A stretch of 64,000 nucleotides of DNA, from the NCBI GenBank assembly GCA_964481655.1, contig CAYZVO010000013.1, forward strand, positions 1-64,000. Reading direction: 5' to 3'. This DNA is from CALDOK01 sp964481655. GTDB taxonomy: Bacteria > Myxococcota_A > UBA796 > JAFGLY01. The notes under the pieces are model-generated. The model did not search any database, was not told the origin of the DNA, and saw only the letters and a list, made by a program, of their open reading frames with translations. The position numbers were made by a program, and so were the translations under genes. Shown here piece by piece: positions 34,154 to 43,380 of this stretch. The stretch's first letter is position 1; every line of letters starts with the position of its first letter.

Positions 34154-35530
34154 GTGAGCGCCGAGCGCTGGCTCGCGCAGGGTGACGAACACCGTCGCGC
34201 GGGCCGCCTCCGCAAGGCCCAGGCCGCCTACGAGCGCGCCGCGGCCCTGGCGCCCGACGCGGCCCTGTGTTGGCTGCGGGTCGGCACGATCCGGTTCAGG
34301 CGCGGACTGATCCTGGACGCCGAGCTGCCCCTGCGGCGGGCCCTGGCCCTCGAGCCCGGGGCCTCCGCCGCGGCGGTGTGCCTCGCCACCGTGCTCGAGC
34401 GCAGCCGGCGCCTGGAGGAGGCCGAGGCGCTGCTCGCCCCCTTCATCGACGTCGACATCCCCGAGGCGACGGTGGCCATGAGCTGGGCCGGGCTGCAGCG
34501 GCGCCTCGAGCGACCCCAGGACGCCCTGCCGGTCGTCGAGGCCGCCCTGACGGCCGAGCTGCCTGCGGACCAGCGGGCTCTGCTGCTCTTCGCCCGGGGG
34601 GACCTGCTCGACGAACTCGAGCGCTGGGAGCCGGCGTTCCGGAGCTTCGAGGCCGCCAACCGCTGCCGGGGCTTCGCCTGGGACGCCGCCGCCCACAGCG
34701 CCCGGGTGGACAGGCTCATCCGGGCCTTCGACAGCGGCGCGCTGGCCACCGCGGCCCGGGCGAGCGTCGGGGCCGAGGACATCGCGCTGATCGTCGGTGT
34801 GCCGCGCTCCGGCACGACCCTGCTCGAGCAGGTGTTGAGCAGCCACAGCCGGGTCGGCGGTGCCGGCGAGCTGGACACCCTGCGCCGCATCGGCCAGCGC
34901 CTCTCCCGCGCCGCGGGGGCTCCCGGCGCCTGGTTCCACCAGCCACGGCAGGTGGACGCCCCCCTGCTGGACCAGTGCGCCGAGGCCTACCGGGCGACCC
35001 TCGTCCAGCGGGCTGGCGCCTGCGAGCGCCTCACCGACAAGATGCCCGACAACCTGCTGCAGCTGGGGCTGGCGCAGCTGATGATCCCGGGCTGTCGGGT
35101 CATCCACATGCAGCGCGACCCCGTGGACGTCGGCTGGTCATGCTTCCGCCAGGCCTTCGGGCCCGGCCTGGCCTGGGCCGGGTCCCTCGAGGACATCGCC
35201 TCCTACCAGTCCGACGCGGCGCGGCTGGCGGCCCACTGGCGCACGGTGCTCGACCTGCCCCTGCTGGAGCTTCGCTACGAGGACCTGGTCGCCGAGCCCG
35301 AGGCCAGCGTGCGGCGGGTGCTGGGCTTCCTGGGGCTCGACTGGGAGCCGGGCTGCCTGCAGTTCCACCGGAGCGCGCGGCTGGTGAGCACAGCCTCACA
35401 CGCCCAGGTGCAGCGCCCCCTCCACCGCGGCGCGGTGGGACGGTCGGCGCCCTATCGGGCCTGGCTCGGGCCGCTCTACTCGGCCGGGACCTCGGGTTGC
35501 GCGGGGGCGGACTCGGGCACGGTGACGTAG
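34154..35530 (+). CDS. TPR-sulfotransferase fusion protein
   Basis: The 458-residue protein starts at GTG at 34154 directly after the radical SAM stop (TGAGGTG). Residues 1-190 are tetratricopeptide repeats. Residues about 208-445 are a sulfotransferase domain with the PAPS 5'-phosphosulfate loop GVPRSGTTLLEQ (PRSGTT 217-222) and the 3'-phosphate motif HMQRDPVDVGWSCFRQAF. TPR-sulfotransferases act on proteins, small molecules or glycans; a product of the upstream radical SAM enzyme is a possible acceptor by inference. Its 3' end overlaps the convergent peptidase gene by 55 bases. Confidence 0.85.
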   Translation: MSAERWLAQGDEHRRAGRLRKAQAAYERAAALAPDAALCWLRVGTIRFRRGLILDAELPLRRALALEPGASAAAVCLATVLERSRRLEEAEALLAPFIDVDIPEATVAMSWAGLQRRLERPQDALPVVEAALTAELPADQRALLLFARGDLLDELERWEPAFRSFEAANRCRGFAWDAAAHSARVDRLIRAFDSGALATAARASVGAEDIALIVGVPRSGTTLLEQVLSSHSRVGGAGELDTLRRIGQRLSRAAGAPGAWFHQPRQVDAPLLDQCAEAYRATLVQRAGACERLTDKMPDNLLQLGLAQLMIPGCRVIHMQRDPVDVGWSCFRQAFGPGLAWAGSLEDIASYQSDAARLAAHWRTVLDLPLLELRYEDLVAEPEASVRRVLGFLGLDWEPGCLQFHRSARLVSTASHAQVQRPLHRGAVGRSAPYRAWLGPLYSAGTSGCAGADSGTVT

Positions 35531-37158
35531 CGGGCCAGGGCCGCGGTGCGGTCCTCGTCCTTGGACAGCGCGTCGAGGCGGGCCTCGAAGGGGGTGATGG
35601 CGCCCTGCTTGGTGACGTTCTCGATCAGCCAGGGGCCCACCTGGGGGTTGTCCACCGGCTCGCCCACCGCGGCCACCAGCGCGTCGTAGAGCCGGGCCTC
35701 GGTGACATAGGAGAACAGGTAGTTCTGGATGTAGGCGGGGTAGTGCCAGATCAGCGGGGTGTGCAGCGCCCGGCAGTAGGTGACGCCCTGTTCCGTGGCC
35801 GGCACGGTGCCGGCTGAGATGCCGTAGCCGGTCTCGAGCTCGTTGCAGAAGCGCGCCACGGCCTCCCAGTTGTTGGGGTCCTCGTAGACCCGCCGCTCCA
35901 CGGCGGTCTCGATGATGGAGTGGGTCACCCACCAGGCCATGTGGCGGGCGCGCCAGGCCTCGAGATCGGTCCGGGCTTCGTCGGGCAGCTCGGGGGTGTA
36001 GGTCTTCAGCCAGGCGTCGCTGATGAGGATGCGCTCGAACAACTGGGCGAAGCCCTCGGTGTAGGCGTTGGGGGGATCCCAGAGCACCGGGCTCTCCAGG
36101 GCGTCGGGCTGCAGCGAGGTCCAGCGCAGGGCGTGGGCGGCCTCGTGCATGATGGCCTCGTACTGCCAGGCGTCGAAGCGGCGGTCCTGGCTGACCACCA
36201 GGGCGATGGTCTCGGGGGGCCGGATGGGGAAGGAGTAGGCCCCGCGGCGTGTGTTGCGGGACGGCCCGGAGTAGACCTGCCAGCCCTCGAGCTCGATGCC
36301 CATGCGACGCAGCGAGGCGAGCACCCGATCTTCGGCCAGGTCGGTGTCGAAGTAGGGATCGGCCTCGTCGCGCCCGGCCTCGAGGCCGGTCTGCCGGCGG
36401 AGGTAGGGGTCGTTGCAGAAGCTGTTGTCCACCCCCAGCGCCTCGGCCTGCTGGGCGATCAGCTCGCCGTAGGCCTGGTTCACGGGGCGCACCACCGGCT
36501 CGAGCTCGCGGATGAGCTGGTCCACCTGGTCTTCGGTCAGGCCCTGGTTGTACAGGGAGAGGTGCCAGAAGGTGTCGAAGCCTTCGCGTCGGGCCACCTG
36601 GTTGCGCAGCTTGACCAGCTCGCGCAGGTCGTCGCCCACCATGGCCATGTGGTGGGTCACGTACTCGTTGGCCAGGTCGGCGCGGTGCTCCGGGAGCAAG
36701 ACGTCGGCCTGCATGGAGGCGGTGGCCCAGCTGCCGGAGAGGGAGATCTCGAGATCGCCTTCGGGGGGCGACCAGGCGGCCTCGGCCCCGGCCAGGGCGT
36801 CGATGCGAGCGAGCAGCTCGGTCTCGCGCTCCTTCTCGTCGTCCTTCCAGGAGCGCACGAAGACCGCGTGGCGGTGGTAGGCCTCGCCCTTGGCGCGCTC
36901 CACGCTGCCCTCGGGGGCCTGGCGCGCTTCTTCGATGGCGGCGATGACGTCGGCGTCCCGGAAGAAGGCCACGCGCTCCTTCTCCGCGATCTTCTTGCGC
37001 CGGCGGGCGTCGCGGTTGTGGATGTTGCGCGCGACGTCGCGGTCCGCTGCGTTGAGCCGGGCGAGCACCTCGCGGTAGTCGGCGTCGATGGCGTCGAGGG
37101 GCGCGGACTCTTCGCAGGCGGTCAGGGCGAGCAGAAACAGGGGGATGAGGCGGTGCAC
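35476..37158 (-). CDS. HExxH zinc metallopeptidase lipoprotein (M2/M3-like)
   Basis: This 560-residue protein starts at the GTG ending at 37158 (GGGAGG eight bases upstream), which gives a clean signal with lipobox LTAC. An ATG ending at 37179 is the alternative. The zinc motif HEAAH (338-342) is followed 26 residues later by Glu368 in TEGFAQLF, the spacing of M2/M3-type peptidases. NQVARREGFDTFWHLSLYNQGLTEDQV is like the helical N-terminal lid of these enzymes. It probably trims peptides in the periplasm or at the surface. It is divergent from ssb. Confidence 0.85.
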   Translation of the reverse strand: MHRLIPLFLLALTACEESAPLDAIDADYREVLARLNAADRDVARNIHNRDARRRKKIAEKERVAFFRDADVIAAIEEARQAPEGSVERAKGEAYHRHAVFVRSWKDDEKERETELLARIDALAGAEAAWSPPEGDLEISLSGSWATASMQADVLLPEHRADLANEYVTHHMAMVGDDLRELVKLRNQVARREGFDTFWHLSLYNQGLTEDQVDQLIRELEPVVRPVNQAYGELIAQQAEALGVDNSFCNDPYLRRQTGLEAGRDEADPYFDTDLAEDRVLASLRRMGIELEGWQVYSGPSRNTRRGAYSFPIRPPETIALVVSQDRRFDAWQYEAIMHEAAHALRWTSLQPDALESPVLWDPPNAYTEGFAQLFERILISDAWLKTYTPELPDEARTDLEAWRARHMAWWVTHSIIETAVERRVYEDPNNWEAVARFCNELETGYGISAGTVPATEQGVTYCRALHTPLIWHYPAYIQNYLFSYVTEARLYDALVAAVGEPVDNPQVGPWLIENVTKQGAITPFEARLDALSKDEDRTAALARYVTVPESAPAQPEVPAE

Positions 37159-37347
37159 GATCGAGGCCTCCCAAGGCATGTCGGGCTGCCCCGAGCATAC
37201 CGCAATGGCGGCTCCGAGTGTACGAGCGCGGGCTGGTCCCACCCCCGCTTCGCGGACAGTTTTTGGCGAGCGAAGCGGGGGGTGCCCGGTCGAGGTCGTG
37301 TTAGGGGAGGGGGTCTCATCCATCCCCGTTCAGCGAAGGACCACGCA

Positions 37348-37869
<522 letters not shown>

Positions 37870-37938
37870 GCAGCGGTTCGCATCGTCACGCCGGGGCCGC
37901 GCCTCGGCGACCCCGCGCCGGCAGCTGCACGCTGTCGG

Positions 37939-38376
37939 CTACTCGCGGTACGGCAGGCTCTCCACGTCCACGTACCAGTGGTCGTCGCTCCGGTACCAGG
38001 TCTGACGCAGCATCTCGGTGGTCACGGTGTAGCTGCCGGTGCTGACGCCTTCGAGCTTGACCACCACCAGGCCCTCCAGGCGCACGGCCTCGGGCAGGGG
38101 CTCGGTGAGCTCGATGTGCACCACCTGGAAGTCGGTGATCTGGGCCGGCGGGGCCGACGACCAGGCGGTGAGGAAGTCCAGCCGGGGCTCGGCCTCCTCG
38201 ATGAGCGCCGAGGCGGCCTCGAAGTCCGACCAGCGCATGGAGTGCCAGAACAGCTGGGCGGACTTGCCCAGGGATTCCTGGTCGTGGGCGGGTGAGAAGT
38301 ACTTCACCTGCTTGTCCGGACAGCCGGTGCCCAGCAGGGCGAGCAGGGTGACGGCGGGGAGTGTGGTGAAGCGCAT
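37939..38376 (-). CDS. Small lipoprotein of unknown function
   Basis: This 145-residue lipoprotein (lipobox GTGC) carries a domain resembling small NTF2-like or lipocalin-type folds: SAQLFWHSMRWSDFEAASALIEEA, FQVVHIELTEPLPEAVRLEGLVVVKLEG and YRSDDHWYVDVES. The helix-then-sheet pattern with a final WYV motif is common in NTF2-like periplasmic proteins, but the assignment is tentative. It is divergent from the YD-repeat gene. Confidence 0.7.
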   Translation of the reverse strand: MRFTTLPAVTLLALLGTGCPDKQVKYFSPAHDQESLGKSAQLFWHSMRWSDFEAASALIEEAEPRLDFLTAWSSAPPAQITDFQVVHIELTEPLPEAVRLEGLVVVKLEGVSTGSYTVTTEMLRQTWYRSDDHWYVDVESLPYRE

Positions 38377-38483
38377 GGCTGCCCCATATCCCGCTGAGAC
38401 TGGGCGGAGGTGGTCAGGGCGATGCTCGCTGGGCTATTCTGCTCGTCCCCTCCCGCATCCCACGACGGTTCTTCGGAGGCCTC

Positions 38484-40082
38484 ATGCCGCTGCCCCTGCT
38501 CGCCCTCGGCCTGCTGGTCGCCCAGGTCGACGCCCAGGAGATCAACCTCCGCAACGCCAACTTCCACCTCGAGCACGCCGACGTGCGGGTCCAGAAGCCC
38601 GGCGCCGCCCTCGAGCTGGTGCGGCACTACAACAGCCGCGCCACGGAAGACGGCCTGTTCGGCTTCGGCTGGTCCAACCCCTACGAGGTGATGGTCAGCA
38701 CCCACGCCGACGGCACCCTGCTGGTGGTGGACGCCGACGGCTTCGTGCTGCGCTACACCCCCGACGGCAAGCCCTGGGCCGAGATCCGGGAAGAGTTCGT
38801 GGACCGCCTGATCCAGGCCCGCCGCACCGAGGACAAGGCCCACGGCGGCGAGCGCGAAGACTCCTTCTACCAGGAGCTCAAGCTGCTGTGGCTCGACAAG
38901 CCCGAAGAGCGCGAGCAGGCCACCTGGGCCTACCCGGCCGCCTGGAAGGAGCCGCTGGACGGCAGCTACATCTCGTACGACCGCGGCACCGAGACCATCG
39001 AACGCACCGGGGGCACCTACCAGCGCACCGCCTCCGATGGCCTGGTCGAGAGCTTCGACGCCAAGGGGCGCCTGGTGGGTCGCACGGACACCGCCGGCCG
39101 CGGCCTGCGGCTGGACTACGACCGCGACGGCCGCCTGGCCAAGGTGGCCCACACCGACGGCGCCGGCTTCACCCTGTTCTACGGCCAGGGGGGCCGGGTC
39201 AACGAGCTGCGTGACACCGAAGGCCGCTCCGTGGCCTACGCCTACGACGACAAGGGCAACCTGGTCCAGACCCGCGGCCCGGGTCAGCGGGTCATCGCCT
39301 ACGCCTACGACGAAGAGCACAACCTCGTCGCGGTGCGCCAGCCCGACGGCACCGGCCTGCAGGTGCTCTACGACGTGGAAGCCGACTGGGCCGTGGCCCT
39401 CAAGGGCGCCGACGGCGTCACCCGCTACGCCTGGGACATCCTGAACCCCACCGGCGAGCACTACCGCTGCACCGTCACCGAGCCGGACGGGTCCACCACC
39501 GCCCACGAGTTCAACGACCTCGACCACGTCTCCACCATCACCGACAGCGAGGGTGGCACCACCCGCACCGTCTACTCCGCCTGCTGCGCCAAGCCCCTCG
39601 AGGTCACCCACCCCGACGGCTCCGTCACCCGCTACGAGTACGACAGCAACGCGCGCATGACCGGCGTGACCGCCCCCGACGGGACCCGCGCTCGATACAC
39701 CTACCACCCGTCCATGGCCCGCATCGTCCAGGCCTCCTACTCCGACGGGCGCCGCTACCAGTACGAGTACGACCGCGGCGGCCGGGTCACCAAGGTCATC
39801 GAGGGCGGCGGCCGGGTGCTCGAGCTGTTCTACGGCGACAACGGCAAGGTCGAGAACATGGAGACCAACGACGGCGGCATCTACAAGTTCGAGTACGACG
39901 TCGACGGTCGCCCGGTGCGCATCATCGGGCGCAAGGGCGTGGCCCTGGACATCGCCTACGGCGTCGCCGGCGAGATGAAGTCCTCCCAGGTCTCCACCCC
40001 CAGCTCATCGCAGAAGACCGCCTTCTACCGCGACCTGCAGACCGTCCTGGCCATGCTCGAGCCCGCCACCGGCGCGTTCTGA
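38484..40082 (+). CDS. Short YD/RHS-repeat protein without toxin domain
   Basis: The 532-residue secreted protein has a signal peptide ending VDAQ, then a DUF6531-like entry (LVRHYNSRATEDGLFGFGWSNPYEV), followed by about a dozen YD repeats (YDRDGRLAKV, YDDKGNLVQ, YEYDSNARMTGV and so on). Large RHS proteins use such repeats as a shell around a toxin, but this one stops after YDVDGRPVRIIGRKGVALDIAY with no RHS core motif (DPxGxGGS-like) or C-terminal effector. A structural or cell-surface role is more likely. The PEGA lipoprotein gene starts six bases after its stop. Confidence 0.8.
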   Translation: MPLPLLALGLLVAQVDAQEINLRNANFHLEHADVRVQKPGAALELVRHYNSRATEDGLFGFGWSNPYEVMVSTHADGTLLVVDADGFVLRYTPDGKPWAEIREEFVDRLIQARRTEDKAHGGEREDSFYQELKLLWLDKPEEREQATWAYPAAWKEPLDGSYISYDRGTETIERTGGTYQRTASDGLVESFDAKGRLVGRTDTAGRGLRLDYDRDGRLAKVAHTDGAGFTLFYGQGGRVNELRDTEGRSVAYAYDDKGNLVQTRGPGQRVIAYAYDEEHNLVAVRQPDGTGLQVLYDVEADWAVALKGADGVTRYAWDILNPTGEHYRCTVTEPDGSTTAHEFNDLDHVSTITDSEGGTTRTVYSACCAKPLEVTHPDGSVTRYEYDSNARMTGVTAPDGTRARYTYHPSMARIVQASYSDGRRYQYEYDRGGRVTKVIEGGGRVLELFYGDNGKVENMETNDGGIYKFEYDVDGRPVRIIGRKGVALDIAYGVAGEMKSSQVSTPSSSQKTAFYRDLQTVLAMLEPATGAF

Positions 40083-40087
40083 TCCCC

Positions 40088-40462
40088 GTGAGCCCCCGGC
40101 GCCTCGGCTTCGCCCTGATCCTGCTGGGCAGCCTCGGCTGCGCCCACCGGGTGGCGGTGAGCTCCGATCCGGTCGGGGCCCAGGTCCACCGGGGCCAGCG
40201 GACCCTCGGGCCGACCCCCACCGAGCTGGTCATCTGGTCGATCCCCTTCTCGCGCCCCAAGCTGAGGCTGACCATGCCCGGCTACCGGCCGATGGTGGTC
40301 GAGCTGCGCAAGGACAAGAAGCCGCTGAAACGAAGCTGGGAGTTTCTGACGTTCCGCTACAAGCGCGCCTTCGCCATCGTGCCCAACGTGCACCACCAGG
40401 TCATCCTGGTTCCCGTGCACGGCCCGGCGGGCACCTGGACCTCGGACGACATCCCGGACTAG
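40088..40462 (+). CDS. Small PEGA-domain lipoprotein
   Basis: The 124-residue protein starts at GTG and has a signal with lipobox SLGC. Residues about 24-75 match the PEGA domain (VSSDPVGAQVHRGQRTLGPTPTEL then LRLTMPGYRPMVVEL), a surface beta-sandwich often found in lipoproteins and S-layer-like proteins. It follows the YD-repeat gene closely, so both are likely co-expressed. It ends one base from the convergent flhB stop. Confidence 0.75.
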   Translation: MSPRRLGFALILLGSLGCAHRVAVSSDPVGAQVHRGQRTLGPTPTELVIWSIPFSRPKLRLTMPGYRPMVVELRKDKKPLKRSWEFLTFRYKRAFAIVPNVHHQVILVPVHGPAGTWTSDDIPD

Positions 40463-40463
40463 C

Positions 40464-41561
40464 CTAGATCCCCTGACCGTCGTTGCGGTTGGCCGCGGCC
40501 CGCTTGCGCTTGAGCACCGTCGCCAGGACCTTGGCCACCGGGCCGTAGAAGTCCTCGGGGATCATCTGGCTCTCCTCGGCCTGGGCGTACAGCGCGCGGG
40601 CCAGGGGGCGGTTCTCGACGCAGGGGATGTCGTGCTTGGCGGCCTCCTGGCGGATGCGCAGGGCCAGGTGGTCGATGCCCTTGGCCACCACGATGGGGGC
40701 GGGGGCCTCCTTGGTGTCGTAGCTGATGGCCACGGCGAAGTGGGTCGGGTTGGTGATGACCAGGTCGGCCTTCTTGACGTTCTGCAGGGTCTGGGCCATG
40801 GCGATCTGCCGGGCCCGGGCCTTGCGCGCGGCCTTCATGTGGGGGTCGCCCTCGCTCTCCTTGTACTCATCCTTGAGCTCCTGGGTCGTCATCCTCATGC
40901 GCTCGGACAGGCGCCACCACTGGTAGGCGTAGTCGGCGGCCGCGACCACGATGGCCACGGGGATGGCGCGGGTGATCAGCACCACCAGCAGCTCCCCCAT
41001 GGTCGTCCAGACCTCCTCGGGGGTGGTGGCGGAGAGCGCCGGCAGGCTCGGCAGGCGCTCGCGGATGGCGAGCCAGGTCAGCAAGCCCAGGATGAAGAGC
41101 TTGCCCAGGCCCTTGGCCAGCTCGACCCAGGGCTGGCTCGAGAGGAACTTCTCCTTGAAGGCCGAGGCCAGGTCCAGGGTCTCCCACTTGAACTTGATGG
41201 GCTCCTTGGGGATCACGGCCTGGCTCTGGGCCACGCCGCCGGCAAGGGAGATCACCCAGATCACGCCCAGGGGCAGCCCCAGCATCCAGGCCACGTCCTG
41301 GATGAGCGTGGACGACAGGGCCATGGCGCCGGCCAGGTCCATCTCCTGGGGTCCGGAGAAGGTCCAGTGCGTCTGGAACTGTCGGTGCACGGCCTCGACC
41401 AGGGGGCCGATGGAGACCGCCAGGGCCACGGTGGTGGCGAGCAGGCCGACGGCGGAGGTGACCTCCCGGGAGCGGGCGATCTCGCCCCGCTCGCGGAACT
41501 GCTTCTTCCTGCGCTCGGACGCTTGATGTTGTCTTTCCTGTCCATCGTCCTGGGAGGACAT
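40464..41561 (-). CDS. flhB: Flagellar export switch protein FlhB
   Basis: The 365-residue inner-membrane protein has four membrane helices (about 35-215) and a cytoplasmic domain with the self-cleavage motif NPTH (271-274). It switches the flagellar type III export gate from rod/hook to filament substrates. The order fliO-fliP-fliQ-fliR-flhB is conserved, and flhB lies nine bases after fliR. The C-terminus ends with the short basic tail KRKRAAANRNDGQGI. It is the last gene of the operon. Confidence 0.97.
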   Translation of the reverse strand: MSSQDDGQERQHQASERRKKQFRERGEIARSREVTSAVGLLATTVALAVSIGPLVEAVHRQFQTHWTFSGPQEMDLAGAMALSSTLIQDVAWMLGLPLGVIWVISLAGGVAQSQAVIPKEPIKFKWETLDLASAFKEKFLSSQPWVELAKGLGKLFILGLLTWLAIRERLPSLPALSATTPEEVWTTMGELLVVLITRAIPVAIVVAAADYAYQWWRLSERMRMTTQELKDEYKESEGDPHMKAARKARARQIAMAQTLQNVKKADLVITNPTHFAVAISYDTKEAPAPIVVAKGIDHLALRIRQEAAKHDIPCVENRPLARALYAQAEESQMIPEDFYGPVAKVLATVLKRKRAAANRNDGQGI

Positions 41562-41570
41562 CCCTGCCTC

Positions 41571-42323
41571 CTAGCGGGCCAGGTCGGCAGCCCGGCCGAT
41601 GAGGCCGATGCTGTCCTGGACGATGGCGAGGTGCTCCATGAGCAGCGTGGGGTACGACTCGTGGAGCAGGCCCAGGCCCACCACCACGTTCACGATGAGG
41701 CCCACGGCGAAGAACACGTTCATGCTGGGCGCCAGGCGCACCATGACGCCCAGGAAGGACTGCACCAGGAACACCATGACCATGACGGGGCCCGCCAGGC
41801 GCACCCCGCAGGTGATGGCGTGGCCCAGGGTGGGGATCCACAGGGCGCCGGCGGCGAGCGGATCGCTGGCCATGCCCGGGGGCACCGCGATGAACGAGTC
41901 GCCCACGGCGTCCAGCACCCACAGGTGCAGGTTGGCGCCCAGGAACACCAGGGTGGCCAGCCAGCGGGAGAGGCTGGCGATCAGGCCGGTCTGGGCGACG
42001 CTCAGGGGGTCGAAGACCGCGGCGATGCGCAGCCCGATCTGCATCCCCATGAACTCCGCCGCCATGCTGATGGCGCCGAAGAGGATGCCCACCGTGCCGC
42101 CCATGACGGCGCCCACGAGGACCTCGCCCACCATCCCCATCAGCAGGTCGCTCAAGGTGAGCACCGCGGTCTGGGGCACCACCGGGGTCACGATCACCGA
42201 GACGCACAGCGCCACCGCCAGGCGGTGGAGCTTGGGCACGCCCATGGTGTTGAACACCGGCATCACCATCACCACCGCGCCGATGCGGGAGACCACCAGG
42301 GCGGCGGTGATCAGGAAGAGCAT
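41571..42323 (-). CDS. fliR: Flagellar export gate protein FliR
   Basis: The 250-residue protein with about six membrane helices starts MLFLITAALVVSRIGAVVMVMPVFNTMGVPK, and MAAEFMGMQIGLRIAAVFDP is a FliR hallmark. Together with FliP and FliQ it forms the export gate in the basal-body centre. The short length and tight spacing to fliQ (6 bases) and flhB (9 bases) are normal. Confidence 0.95.
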   Translation of the reverse strand: MLFLITAALVVSRIGAVVMVMPVFNTMGVPKLHRLAVALCVSVIVTPVVPQTAVLTLSDLLMGMVGEVLVGAVMGGTVGILFGAISMAAEFMGMQIGLRIAAVFDPLSVAQTGLIASLSRWLATLVFLGANLHLWVLDAVGDSFIAVPPGMASDPLAAGALWIPTLGHAITCGVRLAGPVMVMVFLVQSFLGVMVRLAPSMNVFFAVGLIVNVVVGLGLLHESYPTLLMEHLAIVQDSIGLIGRAADLAR

Positions 42324-42329
42324 CGGGCG

Positions 42330-42599
42330 CTACTCTGCCCAGTCGGCGATGGACTCGAAGCTGGCCGTGCCGAAGTTCATGGCCTGCTCCATCATCCAGC
42401 CGCCCATCAGCAGCAGCACCAGGAAGACCGAGAGGATCTTCGGGACGAAGACCAGGGTCATCTCCTGGATCTGGGTCATGGCCTGGAAGAGGCTGATGAG
42501 CGTGCCGACCACCAGGGCGGCCAGCATCACGGGCCCGCCCAGCATCAGCACGGTGACGATGGACTGCTGGCCCCAGAACAGTGCTTCTTCGACGGTCAT
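42330..42599 (-). CDS. fliQ: Flagellar export gate protein FliQ
   Basis: The 89-residue protein has two membrane helices, with the FliQ pattern MTVEEALFWGQQSIVTVLMLGGPVMLAALVVGTLISLFQAMTQIQEMTLVFVPK. Four copies encircle the FliP/FliR gate in known structures. It starts one base after the fliP stop. Confidence 0.95.
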   Translation of the reverse strand: MTVEEALFWGQQSIVTVLMLGGPVMLAALVVGTLISLFQAMTQIQEMTLVFVPKILSVFLVLLLMGGWMMEQAMNFGTASFESIADWAE

Positions 42600-42600
42600 G

Positions 42601-43380
42601 TCAGAACCCGAAGCCGGCGGTCATGGAGCGGATGAGCAGGTTCCAGCCGTCCATCAGGACGAAGAGCAGCAGCTTGAAGGGTAGCGAGATGATCACGGGG
42701 GGCAGCATCATCATGCCCATGCCCAGCAGCAGGCTGGCGATGACCATGTCGATGACCAGGAAGGGCAGGTAGACCTTGATGGCGATGACGAAGGCGGTCT
42801 TGAGCTCGGACAGCACGAAGGCGCTGACGACGGCGGGTGTGGGGATCTCCTCGAGGGTCTCGGGCTCCTCGATCTCCCCGATCTGCAGCACCGCGGCCAG
42901 GTCGTCGCCGCGGGTGTTGTGCAGCATGAAGCTGCGCATGGGCTGCAGGCCGACCTCGATGGCCTCCACCGGCTGCATCTCGCCCGCCAGGAAGGGCTCC
43001 ACCGCGTCGGTGTTCACCTGCGTCAGGGTGGGCTGCATGATCATCAGCGAGAGGAACAGGGACAGGCCGATGAGCACCTGGTTGGGCGGAGCCTGCTGCA
43101 GGCCCAGGGCCTGACGCAGCAGGGCGAAGACGATCACGAAGCGCGTGAACGGCGTCATCACCAGCAGCACGGCCGGCAGGAAGGTCATGGCCGTGAGGAT
43201 GAGCACCAGCCTCAGGGCGGCGGAGACGGGCAGGTCCTCGGTGCCCTGCACCAGGGCGACGGCGCCCTCGCCCAGGACGTCGGGGCCGGCCTCGGTCACA
43301 CCCTGGGCCGCGGCGACACAGGGGAGCAGGAACGCGCCGAGCAGCAGCGCGCCGCCCAGGACCCGGCGGGCGCCGCTCAC
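42601..43380 (-). CDS. fliP: Flagellar export gate protein FliP
   Basis: The 259-residue protein has a cleavable signal peptide (to about 25, AAAQG) and four membrane helices. Family segments are MTFLPAVLLVMTPFTRFVIVFALLRQALGLQQAPPNQVLIGLSLFLS and the C-terminal IDMVIASLLLGMGMMMLPPVIISLPFKLLLFVLMDGW. Five copies form the export pore. Its ATG overlaps the fliO stop by four bases. Confidence 0.97.
   Translation of the reverse strand: MSGARRVLGGALLLGAFLLPCVAAAQGVTEAGPDVLGEGAVALVQGTEDLPVSAALRLVLILTAMTFLPAVLLVMTPFTRFVIVFALLRQALGLQQAPPNQVLIGLSLFLSLMIMQPTLTQVNTDAVEPFLAGEMQPVEAIEVGLQPMRSFMLHNTRGDDLAAVLQIGEIEEPETLEEIPTPAVVSAFVLSELKTAFVIAIKVYLPFLVIDMVIASLLLGMGMMMLPPVIISLPFKLLLFVLMDGWNLLIRSMTAGFGF

Noticed and set aside
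38484..40082. YD-repeat protein as a polymorphic toxin
   Set aside because: It is short, lacks the RHS core motif and any effector domain, and no immunity-like gene follows; the next gene is a PEGA lipoprotein.
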